NCBI GenBank assembly: GCA_016342455.1
Contig: JAEIOE010000001.1
Span: 60,096 to 124,095, forward strand
DNA from: Mycoplasmatota bacterium
GTDB taxonomy: Bacteria; Bacillota_I; Bacilli_A; Izemoplasmatales; Hujiaoplasmataceae
Direction: 5' to 3'
Length of the DNA stretch: 64,000 bases
Shown here piece after piece: positions 21,130-32,208 of the stretch; positions within the stretch are counted from its first letter, which is position 1; each line of letters begins with the position of its first letter. Position numbers and translations under genes: made by a program. The notes under the pieces were generated by a model. It searched no databases. It was not told where the DNA came from and saw only the letters and a list, made by a program, of their open reading frames with translations.

Positions 21130-21600
21130 ATGTCTATTAAAGAATTACGTAAATCATTAGATTTAACACAAAAGGAAGTATCAAAATTAGTGAATATCCC
21201 GTTAAGAACTTACTTAAATTACGAGAATGATGAATCAAAGAAGAATACAATGAAATATAACTATATTATGGAGAAGTTAGAGGAGTATGGTTATATTGAT
21301 GAAGAACATGGATTATTGTCAATAGAAAAAATAGAAAAAATTACTTCATTAGTATTAACTAAATATGATGCAGAATATTGTTATTTGTTTGGATCTTATG
21401 CGAAAAAGACAGCTACAGAAACAAGTGATGTTGATTTACTATTATCTTCATCCATTACAGGAATGAAGTTTTATGGTCTTGTAGAAGACTTAAGAGAACA
21501 GCTTAAGAAGAAGGTAGAAGTCATAACTGTATCTTCTTTAGAAGGGAATTTAGAACTGCTCAATGAGATATTAAAGGATGGAATAAAAGTATATGGATAA
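21130..21600 (+). CDS. mntA: MNT-domain nucleotidyltransferase antitoxin with N-terminal HTH (MntA-like)
   Basis: XRE-like N-terminus; LFGSYAKKTATETSDVDLLL. Confidence 0.8.
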   Translation: MSIKELRKSLDLTQKEVSKLVNIPLRTYLNYENDESKKNTMKYNYIMEKLEEYGYIDEEHGLLSIEKIEKITSLVLTKYDAEYCYLFGSYAKKTATETSDVDLLLSSSITGMKFYGLVEDLREQLKKKVEVITVSSLEGNLELLNEILKDGIKVYG

Positions 21601-21928
21601 TATAAAAGGTAACAAGTACTACATTAATAAGATTCTGCTAGATCTTGATTTTCTAATAAAGCATACTAAAGATATTTGTAAAAATGAATTTAGAAAGAAT
21701 GAGCTTCTATTAGATTCAATTATGTTCCGTTTCATTCAAATATCAGAACATATAAAGAAATTAACTCCTGATTTTAGAAATAAGTATGCCAATATTCCAT
21801 GGAAAGATATAATTGGACTTAGAAATCGTATAGTTCATGAGTATGGAAATGTTGATTTGAATATTATTTATGATACTGTAAAAGTGGATATTTATGAAAT
21901 TGAAAAGTTATTTAAATCTATTGATTAA
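21593..21928 (+). CDS. hepT: HEPN toxin (HepT-like)
   Basis: IIGLRNRIVHEYGNVD (Rx4H); overlaps the MNT gene. Confidence 0.85.
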   Translation: MDNIKGNKYYINKILLDLDFLIKHTKDICKNEFRKNELLLDSIMFRFIQISEHIKKLTPDFRNKYANIPWKDIIGLRNRIVHEYGNVDLNIIYDTVKVDIYEIEKLFKSID

Positions 21929-22024
21929 AAAGTTTTTTGAAACATTTTGTAATATATTCATATTGATTCTAGCCAATATCAAATTGATATTCCTTTGATA
22001 ATAATATCAATTAGTCACTAATGT

Positions 22025-22461
22025 TAGCGACTTAGCTTCACGGTCTACTTTCGGCACCATTTAAGCATTCTAACTATAACGAACAAAACGTTATGTTATC
22101 TAGATAAGATGGACTTTGGTCCGTCTTTTTTTTGCATTTTATGCATCAAATATGTATCAAACACATTTTAAAAGTAACAATTTTTGGAAGTTAACCCTTT
22201 ACTTACAGGGGTATATATCAAAATTCTAGTGTTGATATCTTAGATAATGGAAACATTGAAATGCTGATTTTTATAATAAATTAGTCGCGATAACCCTAGA
22301 ACTTCAAGGATGCTATACGAGTAAATAATGCTTTTTAATAATAAGACGTCGAAATGATCAAGCTCTAGAACTTAATATATTGGGTGTAAAATCCTTCACT
22401 TTTTTGCACTACAGGAAATACAGGGGTTCATATTCTAAAAATGCGACTTTTTTTAATTAGA
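22025..22461 (+). repeat. Attachment-site copy B plus ~400-bp direct repeat
   Basis: TAGCGACTTAGCTTCACGGTCTACTTTCGGCACCAT followed by a close copy of 17797-18206. Confidence 0.85.
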
Positions 22462-22649
22462 ATCCAAGAACAAAAGTATTGTTCATTTAGAATCAACAAC
22501 AATGAGCCGTATCACAAATGACCTAAAAGAACGTCGAATATTGCATATTTAGTACTATCAATGAAAGATAGTGCTTTTTTATTAGCTATTTAATATTAGG
22601 TTGAAAAGTGTTATAATTTTATCAAGTATACAAAGAGAGGATTTTACTA

Positions 22650-24218
22650 ATGGAAAAAAAGAAGAAGAATGAAAAAAAATTTGAGGAAGTTCTATGGGAT
22701 TCAGCAAATGATTTGAGAGGATCTGTTGAAAGCTCGGAATATAAACATGTGGTCTTATCTCTTATATTCTTAAAATTTGCGAACGATAAATTCAATGTAG
22801 TAAGGAATAATTTAATTGAAGAAGGAAAAGAGCAATATATTGAAATGGAACCTTTCTATACGAAAGAGAGGGTTTTTTATGTTCCAGAAGAGTCTCGTTG
22901 GGAATATATCCTTAAAAACGCAAAACAGCCAAACATAGCCCTATTAGTCGATACTGCTTTATCAAGATTAGAAGAAAATAATGATTCACTTAAGGGAGCT
23001 TTACCAGATAATTATTATTCGAGGTTAAGTTTAGAGAGCGGTAACTTAGCTTCTTTAATTGATAATATAAATAATTTAAATACTATTAAAGACCAAGACG
23101 AAGATATTATAGGAAGAGTCTATGAATACTTTCTAAAAAAATTCGCATTAAAAGAAGGAAAAGGTAAGGGAGAGTTCTATACGCCAAAAACTGTAGTAGC
23201 TTTGATTGCAGAATTAATTCAGCCTTATAAAGGCAAAATATATGACCCAGCATGTGGTTCTGGCGGAATGTTCGTTCAGTCTATTAAATTTGTTGAAGCC
23301 CATCACGGAAATACAAAAGATGTTTCAATATATGGGCAGGAAAAAAGTTCAACTACATATAAGCTAGCTAAAATGAATTTAGCGATAAGGGGAATTCTAG
23401 CGAATCTTGGAGAAAAAGCCGAAAATACCTTCACTCAAGATCAACACAAGGATTTAAAAGCTGATTTTGTTATGGCCAATCCTCCTTTTAATCAAAAAAA
23501 ATGGAGAAAGGATGAAGAACTTGTTGATGATGAAAGATGGTTAGGATATGATGTACCTCCAACCGGAAACGCAAATTATGCTTGGATTCTTAATATTTTA
23601 TCAAAATTAGGCGTAAATGGAGTTGCAGGTTTTCTGCTTGCAAACGGATCACTTAGTGGAGGAGGAACAGAATATGAGATAAGAAAAAAACTTATTGAAA
23701 ATAGATTAATAGATGCTATATTATATTTGCCTAGAAATTTATTCTATACTACAGATATTGGTGTTTCGCTATGGATTATCTCTAATAACAAAAAAAATCA
23801 AATTATTGAAATTGAAAATGAAAAAATAAAATTACGAAATAGGCTAGATGAAATATTATTTGTTGACTTGAGACAGTGGGGAGTTTCTTTTGAAAAAAAA
23901 TATATTGAATTCAGTCAAAAAAATATTACAAATATATCTACTACATACCATAATTGGCAAAGTTTTTTAAATTATAAAGACTATAAAAACATACCTGAAT
24001 ATTGCTATTCAGCCAATATTAAAGAAGTGCGAAGTAGAAATTACTCACTTGTTCCTAGTGAATATATTGAGTTTACTAATAAAGATGCGAATATTGACTT
24101 TAAGAAGACAATGTTTAAATTGACAAAAAAATTACAAAGTCTATTAATACAAGAAGAGCAATCCAAGGAAGAACTATTGGATGTTTTAAAGGAAATAGGA
24201 TATGAAATCAATTTGTAA
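22650..24218 (+). CDS. hsdM: Type I restriction-modification methyltransferase subunit
   Basis: GEFYTPKTVVALIAEL, DPACGSGGMF, FVMANPPFNQKKW. Confidence 0.95.
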   Translation: MEKKKKNEKKFEEVLWDSANDLRGSVESSEYKHVVLSLIFLKFANDKFNVVRNNLIEEGKEQYIEMEPFYTKERVFYVPEESRWEYILKNAKQPNIALLVDTALSRLEENNDSLKGALPDNYYSRLSLESGNLASLIDNINNLNTIKDQDEDIIGRVYEYFLKKFALKEGKGKGEFYTPKTVVALIAELIQPYKGKIYDPACGSGGMFVQSIKFVEAHHGNTKDVSIYGQEKSSTTYKLAKMNLAIRGILANLGEKAENTFTQDQHKDLKADFVMANPPFNQKKWRKDEELVDDERWLGYDVPPTGNANYAWILNILSKLGVNGVAGFLLANGSLSGGGTEYEIRKKLIENRLIDAILYLPRNLFYTTDIGVSLWIISNNKKNQIIEIENEKIKLRNRLDEILFVDLRQWGVSFEKKYIEFSQKNITNISTTYHNWQSFLNYKDYKNIPEYCYSANIKEVRSRNYSLVPSEYIEFTNKDANIDFKKTMFKLTKKLQSLLIQEEQSKEELLDVLKEIGYEINL

Positions 24219-25368
24219 AAAATTAGGCGTTTTAGTCGAAAAAGTTGATAATAGAAATGCAGATAGTAACATTAATGAACTTAGAGGTGTTAAGATAACA
24301 AAAGAGTTTATGCCTTCAGTTGCTAATATTCACGGAACAGATATGAAAAAATACAAAATTGTTTATCATAATATGTTCACTGCAAACTTAATGCATGTTG
24401 ATCGAGATAAAATTATTCCTATAGCTTTATGGGAAAAGGAATACCCCATAATAGTGTCACCTGCATATGATGTTTTTAGAATTAAAGACGGAGTTGGAGT
24501 TATACCAGAATATTTAATGCTATGTTTTAAAAGAAAAGATTTTGATAGAAATGGGTGGTTCTTTAGTGGCAGTAGTATTCGAGGCAACTTAACTTGGGAT
24601 AAGATATGTGATATTAAAATCCCAGTTCCATCTCTTGAAGCTCAAAGAAAAATAGTATCCAGATATAGCACTTTTACAAAAAGAATTGTATATTTAAGCA
24701 ATTTGGTTAAAATATTTAGAAATATTGGTGTAAATATATTAAAGAAAAAGTTTGATGCAAATAAAATAGATCCACTTACTATAAAATATGACGATGAAAG
24801 GCTAAAGGCATATTCAATAAATACTCTTGATAAAATTGCTCGAAAGATCAATGCAGGAGGAACGCCCTCCAGAGACCTAAATGAATATTGGGAAGACGGC
24901 TCAATACCGTGGTTAAAAATAGGAGAAATAAATAATAGTTTTATATTTGACTCAGAAGAATATATTACAAATAAAGGACTTAGTAATTCATCTGCCAAAA
25001 TTGTTAATGAAGATTCATTATTACTTAGCATGTATTGCGTTTCAGAAGAACCTAATGTCGGAATAAATAAATTTCTTACAACAACAAACCAAGCGATATG
25101 TGCTATTGAATTCGATGATTATAATCGCTTAGCATATATGTATTTTTACTTTTTAGCATTCAGTAGAAGGATGCTTAGAAGAGCAAATGGCTCTGTACAA
25201 ACGAATTTGAGCAAGAAAATAATACAAGAATTTCACATAATCGACATATACAAAGAAAAAAGTAATTATACTCTTTTTACAAAGATTCTAAATCAGATTG
25301 AAAATTATGAGAGACAGAGAAATATACTTGAAGAAATGCAAGCATTGTTAATATTTGAAATGGAGTGA
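24202..25368 (+). CDS. hsdS: Type I restriction-modification specificity subunit
   Basis: Between hsdM and hsdR; INAGGTPSRDLNEYWEDGSIPWLKIGEI. Confidence 0.93.
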   Translation: MKSICKKLGVLVEKVDNRNADSNINELRGVKITKEFMPSVANIHGTDMKKYKIVYHNMFTANLMHVDRDKIIPIALWEKEYPIIVSPAYDVFRIKDGVGVIPEYLMLCFKRKDFDRNGWFFSGSSIRGNLTWDKICDIKIPVPSLEAQRKIVSRYSTFTKRIVYLSNLVKIFRNIGVNILKKKFDANKIDPLTIKYDDERLKAYSINTLDKIARKINAGGTPSRDLNEYWEDGSIPWLKIGEINNSFIFDSEEYITNKGLSNSSAKIVNEDSLLLSMYCVSEEPNVGINKFLTTTNQAICAIEFDDYNRLAYMYFYFLAFSRRMLRRANGSVQTNLSKKIIQEFHIIDIYKEKSNYTLFTKILNQIENYERQRNILEEMQALLIFEME

Positions 25369-25373
25369 TTTTT

Positions 25374-28300
25374 ATGGGGATATTTGATGAGTCCACTTTA
25401 GAACAAGCTATAATCGAATTGCTTCAAAAGCAAAACTATGAATATATTCATGGTTCTTTTGTTCATAAAGAATTATCAGAGGTATTATTACTCGAAGATT
25501 TTAGACAATATATCCACAGCAGATATTTTGTTTATTCTCTTTCTGATGATGAAATTCAAGCAATAACTTCAGCCGTTTTGAGTATAAGAAGGAAACCATT
25601 GTATGATGCAAATAAAGAGTTTTTGTCATATCTTATGGAGGGGTTTCAGTTAAACCGTAAAGAGAAAGATGAGAAAGATTTGTGGATTAGATTAATTGAT
25701 TTTGATAACTTAGACTCGAATATTTTTAAAATTGTTAATCAACTAGAAATAAAGGATAAAGAAAAGAGAATTCCTGATTTAATTTTATACGTTAATGGAT
25801 TTCCTCTGGTTGTTTTTGAGTTTAAGACAGCGATACAAGAAAACACAACTATACACGATGCTTATACACAATTAACTACCAGATACAGAAGAGATATCCC
25901 TGATTTATTTAAGTATAATGCTTTTGTGGTTATTAGCGATGGAATCAACAATAAATATGGCTCTTTCTTCGCTCCATATGATTATTTTTATTCATGGAGA
26001 AGAATTGATGCGAATAGTATTGAATTTGATGGAATAAACTCATTGTACACATTGATTGAGGGTTTGTTTACAAAGGAGAGGTTACTAAATTTAATTCATG
26101 ATTTTATATATTTTCCTGACTCACCTTCAACTGAATTCAAAGTAGTTTGTAGGTATCCACAATTTTTTGCGGCAAAAAAAATTCATAACAATATACTCAA
26201 ACATATGAAACCTAACGGAGATGGAAAAGGTGGTACTTATTTCGGAGCTACTGGATCTGGAAAAAGCTTTACAATGCTTTTCTTAGTTAGGCTACTAATG
26301 AGAGATAAAAAATTGAATAGTCCTACGATTGTTCTAATCACAGACAGAAATGATTTGGATAAACAATTGTCTGAACTCTTTACTGATTCAAAGAAATTTA
26401 TTGGAGATAAAGATGTCTTAAAAATTTTAGATAGAGAGCACTTGAAAGAAAAGCTTAGTGATCGAAATAGTGGGGGAGTTTATCTATCAACAATTCAAAA
26501 ATTTACTGAAAATACCGATTTGTTAAGTGAAAGAAGTAATATAATTTGTATTTCAGACGAAGCACATAGAAGCCAAACGAATATTAATCAAAAAATAATA
26601 ATTGATGATGATGGAGCGCATAAAAGATTTGGGTTTGCTAAATATTTACATGATTCTTTACCAAATGCTACTTATGTAGGATTCACTGGAACACCAATAG
26701 ATGCAACATTGGATGTTTTCGGTGAAGTAATTGATTCATATACAATGAAAGAATCTGTAGAAGATGGCATCACAGTAAATATTGTATATGAGGGAAGGGC
26801 TGCCAAAGTATTACTTGATCAAGAAAAAGCTAAAGAAATTGAACAGTACTATGAAAAATGCGCTGAAGAAGGGACAAACGAATATCAGATAGAAGAAAGT
26901 CAGAAAGCCGTATCTAAGTTAGATGTAATTATCGGAGATAATCAACGTTTAAATACAGTTGCTGATGATTTGATTGCTCACTACGAAAGAAGAGTTTTTG
27001 AAAACGCTACAGTGAATGGCAAGGCTATGATTGTATGTATGAACAGAGAGATAGCATTCAACTTATTTCAAAAAATAATTGAAAGAAGACCTGAATGGGC
27101 TGTTAGCAAAAAAGCTTCTGATAATGTAGATCTAACAGAATTGGATAAAAGGAAACTTGTCGAGCTTCCTTTTATTAACCTTGTTGTAACAAGAGGAAAA
27201 GATGATAAAAAGGGATTATATGAGCTGGCAGGCACAAAACAACATCGAACAGAGCTTGATAGACAATTCAAAAATGAAAAATCGAATTTTAAGATTGCAA
27301 TTGTTGTAGATATGTGGCTTACCGGTTTTGATGTACCATCTCTAGATACTATGTATATTGATAAACCATTGCATGAACATACACTTATTCAAACAATTTC
27401 TCGAGTCAATAGAGTTTATCCGGGAAAAGAAAAAGGACTAATTGTTGATTATTTTGGGTTTAAATTCCACATGAATATTGCACTTAAACTGTTTAATAAG
27501 TCTGACAGTGAAGTGTTTGAGGGAATTGAAGAAGCAATAAAGATTGTAAAAGATGAACTTGATATTTTGAGAAGAATATTTAGGAATTTTAATGATAAAT
27601 TATTTTTTAAAGGAACTCCAATTCAAAAACTTGAATGTTTGAATCATGCCTCTGAATATGTTCAAATGACTGAAGAATTAGAAAAAAGATTTATGGCTTC
27701 AGTTAAACGCCTAAAATCTGCTTTCAATTTATGCAACGCGAGTGATGAAATTATTCAAAATGAAAGAGATTATATTTATTTCTATGGAGCTATAAGATCA
27801 ATTCTTTTTAAATTGACAAAAGGCGAAGCTCCTGATACCGCTCAAATGAATGAAAAGGTAAGAAAAATGATTGAAGAGGCTATTTTAAGCGAAGGAGTTG
27901 AAGAAGTATTTTCTAAAAATAAAGTAGTGGGTTCAAGATCTATTGATATATTTTCCGATGAGTACCTTGAAAAAATTAATCGAATACCACTCAAAAATAC
28001 AAGAGTTAAAATATTAACAAAACTTCTTAAAGATGCAATAGAAGAGTATAAAAAAGTCAATCGTATTAAAGGAATGATATTCTCCGAGAAATTAAAGAAA
28101 CTAGTTGATGCATATAATGATAGACATGCTGATAAAGTTTATGCAGAAGAAGTTCTTGATAATGTAGCAGAGGAATTAGCTAATTTATTAAAAGAACTTG
28201 ACAATGATAAAAATTCTTTCAAAGAATTAGGAATTGATTATGAAGAGAAAGCATTCTATGATATATTAGTTTCTATTGCAAAAAAACATGATTTCTATGA

Positions 28301-28535
28301 AGAATACTTAGAAAAAGAAGGAGAGCAAAGATTACTCGATCTATCAAAGGAAATGAAGTCCATTGTTGATGATAAATCAAGATATACTGATTGGGCCAAA
28401 AAAGAGGACATTAAGGCAGATCTTAAGGTGTCTATAATATTAAAAATGGCAGAATATGGTTATCCTCCTGTAGTGCAAGATGAAGTGTTTAAAGAGATAT
28501 TTTTGCAAGCTGAAAATTTTAAAAAGTATTTGTAA
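25374..28535 (+). CDS. hsdR: Type I restriction endonuclease subunit
   Basis: FEFKTA, ATGSGKSFTMLFL, DEAHRSQ, VGFTGTPID. Confidence 0.95.
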   Translation: MGIFDESTLEQAIIELLQKQNYEYIHGSFVHKELSEVLLLEDFRQYIHSRYFVYSLSDDEIQAITSAVLSIRRKPLYDANKEFLSYLMEGFQLNRKEKDEKDLWIRLIDFDNLDSNIFKIVNQLEIKDKEKRIPDLILYVNGFPLVVFEFKTAIQENTTIHDAYTQLTTRYRRDIPDLFKYNAFVVISDGINNKYGSFFAPYDYFYSWRRIDANSIEFDGINSLYTLIEGLFTKERLLNLIHDFIYFPDSPSTEFKVVCRYPQFFAAKKIHNNILKHMKPNGDGKGGTYFGATGSGKSFTMLFLVRLLMRDKKLNSPTIVLITDRNDLDKQLSELFTDSKKFIGDKDVLKILDREHLKEKLSDRNSGGVYLSTIQKFTENTDLLSERSNIICISDEAHRSQTNINQKIIIDDDGAHKRFGFAKYLHDSLPNATYVGFTGTPIDATLDVFGEVIDSYTMKESVEDGITVNIVYEGRAAKVLLDQEKAKEIEQYYEKCAEEGTNEYQIEESQKAVSKLDVIIGDNQRLNTVADDLIAHYERRVFENATVNGKAMIVCMNREIAFNLFQKIIERRPEWAVSKKASDNVDLTELDKRKLVELPFINLVVTRGKDDKKGLYELAGTKQHRTELDRQFKNEKSNFKIAIVVDMWLTGFDVPSLDTMYIDKPLHEHTLIQTISRVNRVYPGKEKGLIVDYFGFKFHMNIALKLFNKSDSEVFEGIEEAIKIVKDELDILRRIFRNFNDKLFFKGTPIQKLECLNHASEYVQMTEELEKRFMASVKRLKSAFNLCNASDEIIQNERDYIYFYGAIRSILFKLTKGEAPDTAQMNEKVRKMIEEAILSEGVEEVFSKNKVVGSRSIDIFSDEYLEKINRIPLKNTRVKILTKLLKDAIEEYKKVNRIKGMIFSEKLKKLVDAYNDRHADKVYAEEVLDNVAEELANLLKELDNDKNSFKELGIDYEEKAFYDILVSIAKKHDFYEEYLEKEGEQRLLDLSKEMKSIVDDKSRYTDWAKKEDIKADLKVSIILKMAEYGYPPVVQDEVFKEIFLQAENFKKYL

Positions 28536-28578
28536 ATATACTACAAGTATAAGATAACCGCATTAGAATATAGAGGGG

Positions 28579-29484
28579 TTGAAATCAGTGAGAGATGCTA
28601 TAAATAATCTTATAAAAAGTACTTATATACTAAAATATAAATTGCCTGAATCTGATATTCCTAAAACAACTATTACAACACTAAATGATTATTGCTATGA
28701 GCCCATTTCAGACAATAGCGTTGCAGAAAGTATTTATAATAGCATTATCGACTATTGCTTAAATGAAACAGAGATTGATATCACAAAATTAAATGAAAAT
28801 CAAATATATGCTATAGAAAATCGTTTGCGATATCTTTCTGAAGATTCACTTGATACACAACTTAAATATGGCTTTTTTGGAGAAACACTTCTTAATATTA
28901 TATTAGAAGTGTTATTCAATTCGTCAAAAATCATTGCTAAAGGATATTTCTACAGCCCAGTGGAAAAATCTGAACCAAAAGGATATGATTGTTTCCACTT
29001 TGTAGAAAGTGACACAGGAGAAAAGGAATTTTGGTTCGGTGAATCAAAAATGTATAAGTCTATTAGCCTTGCAACAAAAAGTGTTATTGATAATATTAAT
29101 AAATCATTATCAAAGAAGTATTATGAAAGTAATTTGAGAGTTATTCTATCTAGAGCTAATGATTTAGATGAAACAAATTGTACGCCATTATTTTTAGATA
29201 TTCTTTACAAAATTAAGCAAGGACCAATTTCTCTATTTGATGAATTCAAAAATAATAATATTAAAGTAATGTATCCTATTTTATTGGCATATGATGATAG
29301 CTCAACTAGTTATAAAGGTAAGATAACTAATTCTGTTCATAAAATACAAAATAAGATTGATCAGATAAGTTTGATTAACGAAATAGGAGCAAGCATTATA
29401 TTTATATTAATCCCGATGGGGAGTGTAGTAAATATTAAAAAGGATGTTTTAAAATGGATTTCTCAGCAAAAATCGATTTTGTAA
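28579..29484 (+). CDS. hamA: HamA-like (DUF1837) Hachiman effector
   Basis: LKYGFFGETLLNIILE...KGYDCFHFVESDTGEKEFWFGESKMYKSI (PD-(D/E)xK-like); overlaps a helicase gene. Confidence 0.75.
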   Translation: MKSVRDAINNLIKSTYILKYKLPESDIPKTTITTLNDYCYEPISDNSVAESIYNSIIDYCLNETEIDITKLNENQIYAIENRLRYLSEDSLDTQLKYGFFGETLLNIILEVLFNSSKIIAKGYFYSPVEKSEPKGYDCFHFVESDTGEKEFWFGESKMYKSISLATKSVIDNINKSLSKKYYESNLRVILSRANDLDETNCTPLFLDILYKIKQGPISLFDEFKNNNIKVMYPILLAYDDSSTSYKGKITNSVHKIQNKIDQISLINEIGASIIFILIPMGSVVNIKKDVLKWISQQKSIL

Positions 29485-31697
29485 TATCGAGAGTTAATAA
29501 TTATGATTTAAGTAGAAATCAACATTCACAACTAATAATCCAAATTTGTGACCTTTTTAGTTGTGCGATGACTGAAGAGTTGTCTCAACATCAGCTATCT
29601 CTGCTATACTTTTTATCAAATTTAATTGGAGTCCCTCAATATTTTGATTTACTGTGTAAATTGAAAAATATTCAATGCGATATTGCTTTCTCTAATAATC
29701 TGATTGTTTCAAGTTTAGTAAGAGAATCTTTCTTATTCATTGATTCAAAAAACAAAGTCCATATTTTTCAAAAGGAAATAATTGATACATTCAGTTCTTT
29801 TGAACAGAATAGATATATAATAAGTGCGCCGACTTCCTTTGGAAAAACTTTTATTGTTTTTCATATTATAAAAAAAATGAAGTATGAAAACATTGTGCTT
29901 ATATTTCCTACAATCTCTTTGCTCTCAGAAAATCTCCAACGGTTACTTAATCTTGTTTCAAATAGTTACTTAAGGAAGTATAAATTAATAACATTAAGCG
30001 AAGAAATTCCAGATTCCAAATTGAACATATTCGTTTTCACTCCGGAAAGATTTATGACGTTTATTGATAAAAACCCAGGATATAGGTATGATTTTGTTTT
30101 TATGGATGAGTTATATAAAATTGATAATGAATTTTTATCTAATGATGAAAATTTTGAAATAACTGAAAACAATAGAGATATTTCTTTTAGAATTGCTTTG
30201 GAAATGGCATTATTTCGTACAAATGATTGTTTGTTGGCGGGACCATTTCTTCATTATTCCTCAAATGAAACCATGATTAATTTTGTTGAGGATAATGGAT
30301 TTGTATCATTAATCTATAACGATATAGAACTGGTTCAAAAAATTCATATCACATATAAAAATCTGAGAAGGCAGGCATTTGATAATATAGAATTCAAAGA
30401 TGCAAAATCAAGTTTAAATAAAGGTGATAGAATTGCAGCAATTATAGCTAAAATTGCCATGGACGAAACGATTGTTTATTGTCCTAGAAAACACCTTGCA
30501 GAAGAATACGCAATAAAATTAGTTGCAAAGAAAATTTTTAAAACTAAGCATGATGATAGATTTGATATGTTTATAGAACATCTTGAAAGAAATTTTACAA
30601 AGCACTGGTGTTTAGTAAAAGCACTTAAAGCTGGGATTGGAATACATCACGGAACAATACCTAAGTATATTCAAAGAGAAATTATAGATTTATTTAATAA
30701 CGGATTAATAAAATGTATATTTTCTACAACCACTATTACTGAAGGCGTTAATACCACTGCCAAAAATATGATTATTCTTTCTCATAAGAAAGGGATAAAG
30801 GACCTTAAAAAATTTGATGTTTTAAATATTATTGGGCGTGCCGGAAGATTTAATCAACACTTTGTTGGAAGAGTATTTATTCTTGATGAGGAATTGAGTA
30901 TTATACTTGATTCAGAAGATGATATCTTATCTCATAAAAACTATGGAAAAGACACAATTAAATCTGATCTAGACTTAGCAATTACTAAGGAAAAATATTT
31001 ATCTGGCAGTCAATCCAGTAAAAAGCAAGATATAAATGAAAATTATAATGAGAACGATATTCCTCAAAATGTTAGAGACACGTTCTTAACTATCTTCCCA
31101 GATGAGAAAATTAAAATATATAAGCTAATCTTACAAGTAATGACACGTAAACCTAAATACATTCCTGATATAATTGAAAATATTAATCATAGAAGAGTAT
31201 CAAGAGATGGACTTCAGTTACTTATAGATGTGATTAGAAGAGTTATACCAAAAGATGATAAATTGTATGGTTATACAGAAAAAGGAGACCATGAGTATTC
31301 TGTCATAACTTTTATGTTAAATTCATATATGATTGGTGGGTTTCCTAGCTTGTTAAAGTATGAAATTGAACATGGAACCAAAATTGACACCGCTGTTAGA
31401 AAAGCCGCTAAACTCGTATATAATATTTTCAGATACGAATTAGTAAAACATATTGGACTAATAGATCTTGTTTATAGAACTATATATGCTAATATATATA
31501 AAGTTAATTTAGACGAGGTAAACGGATTTAGTTCTTTGTTAAGCTATTTAGAGTATGGAGCATATTCAGAAAAAGGAAGAAAAGTTAGTGACTATGGGGT
31601 TTCTCAAAACTTATTAAAATATATTGATAATAATAAGATTATATTGGATGATTATGAGAAAATACTAAATAGAGAAATTGAAAAAATAACCTCTTAA
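29454..31697 (+). CDS. hamB: HamB-like SF2 helicase (Hachiman)
   Basis: ISAPTSFGKTFIVF, FMDELYKI, TTTITEGVNTTAKNMI, IIGRAGR. Confidence 0.8.
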   Translation: MDFSAKIDFVISRVNNYDLSRNQHSQLIIQICDLFSCAMTEELSQHQLSLLYFLSNLIGVPQYFDLLCKLKNIQCDIAFSNNLIVSSLVRESFLFIDSKNKVHIFQKEIIDTFSSFEQNRYIISAPTSFGKTFIVFHIIKKMKYENIVLIFPTISLLSENLQRLLNLVSNSYLRKYKLITLSEEIPDSKLNIFVFTPERFMTFIDKNPGYRYDFVFMDELYKIDNEFLSNDENFEITENNRDISFRIALEMALFRTNDCLLAGPFLHYSSNETMINFVEDNGFVSLIYNDIELVQKIHITYKNLRRQAFDNIEFKDAKSSLNKGDRIAAIIAKIAMDETIVYCPRKHLAEEYAIKLVAKKIFKTKHDDRFDMFIEHLERNFTKHWCLVKALKAGIGIHHGTIPKYIQREIIDLFNNGLIKCIFSTTTITEGVNTTAKNMIILSHKKGIKDLKKFDVLNIIGRAGRFNQHFVGRVFILDEELSIILDSEDDILSHKNYGKDTIKSDLDLAITKEKYLSGSQSSKKQDINENYNENDIPQNVRDTFLTIFPDEKIKIYKLILQVMTRKPKYIPDIIENINHRRVSRDGLQLLIDVIRRVIPKDDKLYGYTEKGDHEYSVITFMLNSYMIGGFPSLLKYEIEHGTKIDTAVRKAAKLVYNIFRYELVKHIGLIDLVYRTIYANIYKVNLDEVNGFSSLLSYLEYGAYSEKGRKVSDYGVSQNLLKYIDNNKIILDDYEKILNREIEKITS

Positions 31698-32157
31698 ATC
31701 AATATAATGAATGTAGGTGGAAAGATGATTGAATTGACTAACAATTTATAGATTTGCAGTTTAGCTTTTATATATTTTAATTTTTATAACAAATAATTAC
31801 TCAAACTATTTGAGTGAAGTTCTCAATGGCTCAAAGCAGAATAGAAATAAGTAATGAATCCTAAACTTTGTGAATCGGACACGACTAAGTAATTAGATAT
31901 CTCCGATAAAGGCAGGAAGCAGAAACTCATGGCTAAAACAAAAATGAAATAAGTGTATATAAAGTCAAATACAATATCAGTTATTATGGGGGATATAGGG
32001 GGCATACATCTATATGATATATGAACTTATATACGGGGATAAATAGATATAGAAAGGATATTATGAATCTAAATATATTTGATAAATATATTATATTAAT
32101 GTCCATAATGATGTGAATTGTATTGAGTATTAAGAATTAATAATAAAAATAATATTT

Positions 32158-32189
32158 GAATCTATAACTTCGGTTATAGGTTCTTTTTT
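32158..32189 (+). terminator. Rho-independent terminator
   Basis: GAATCTATAACTTCGGTTATAGGTTCTTTTTT. Confidence 0.85.
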
Positions 32190-32208
32190 ATTCGTTAGGA
32201 GGAAATGA

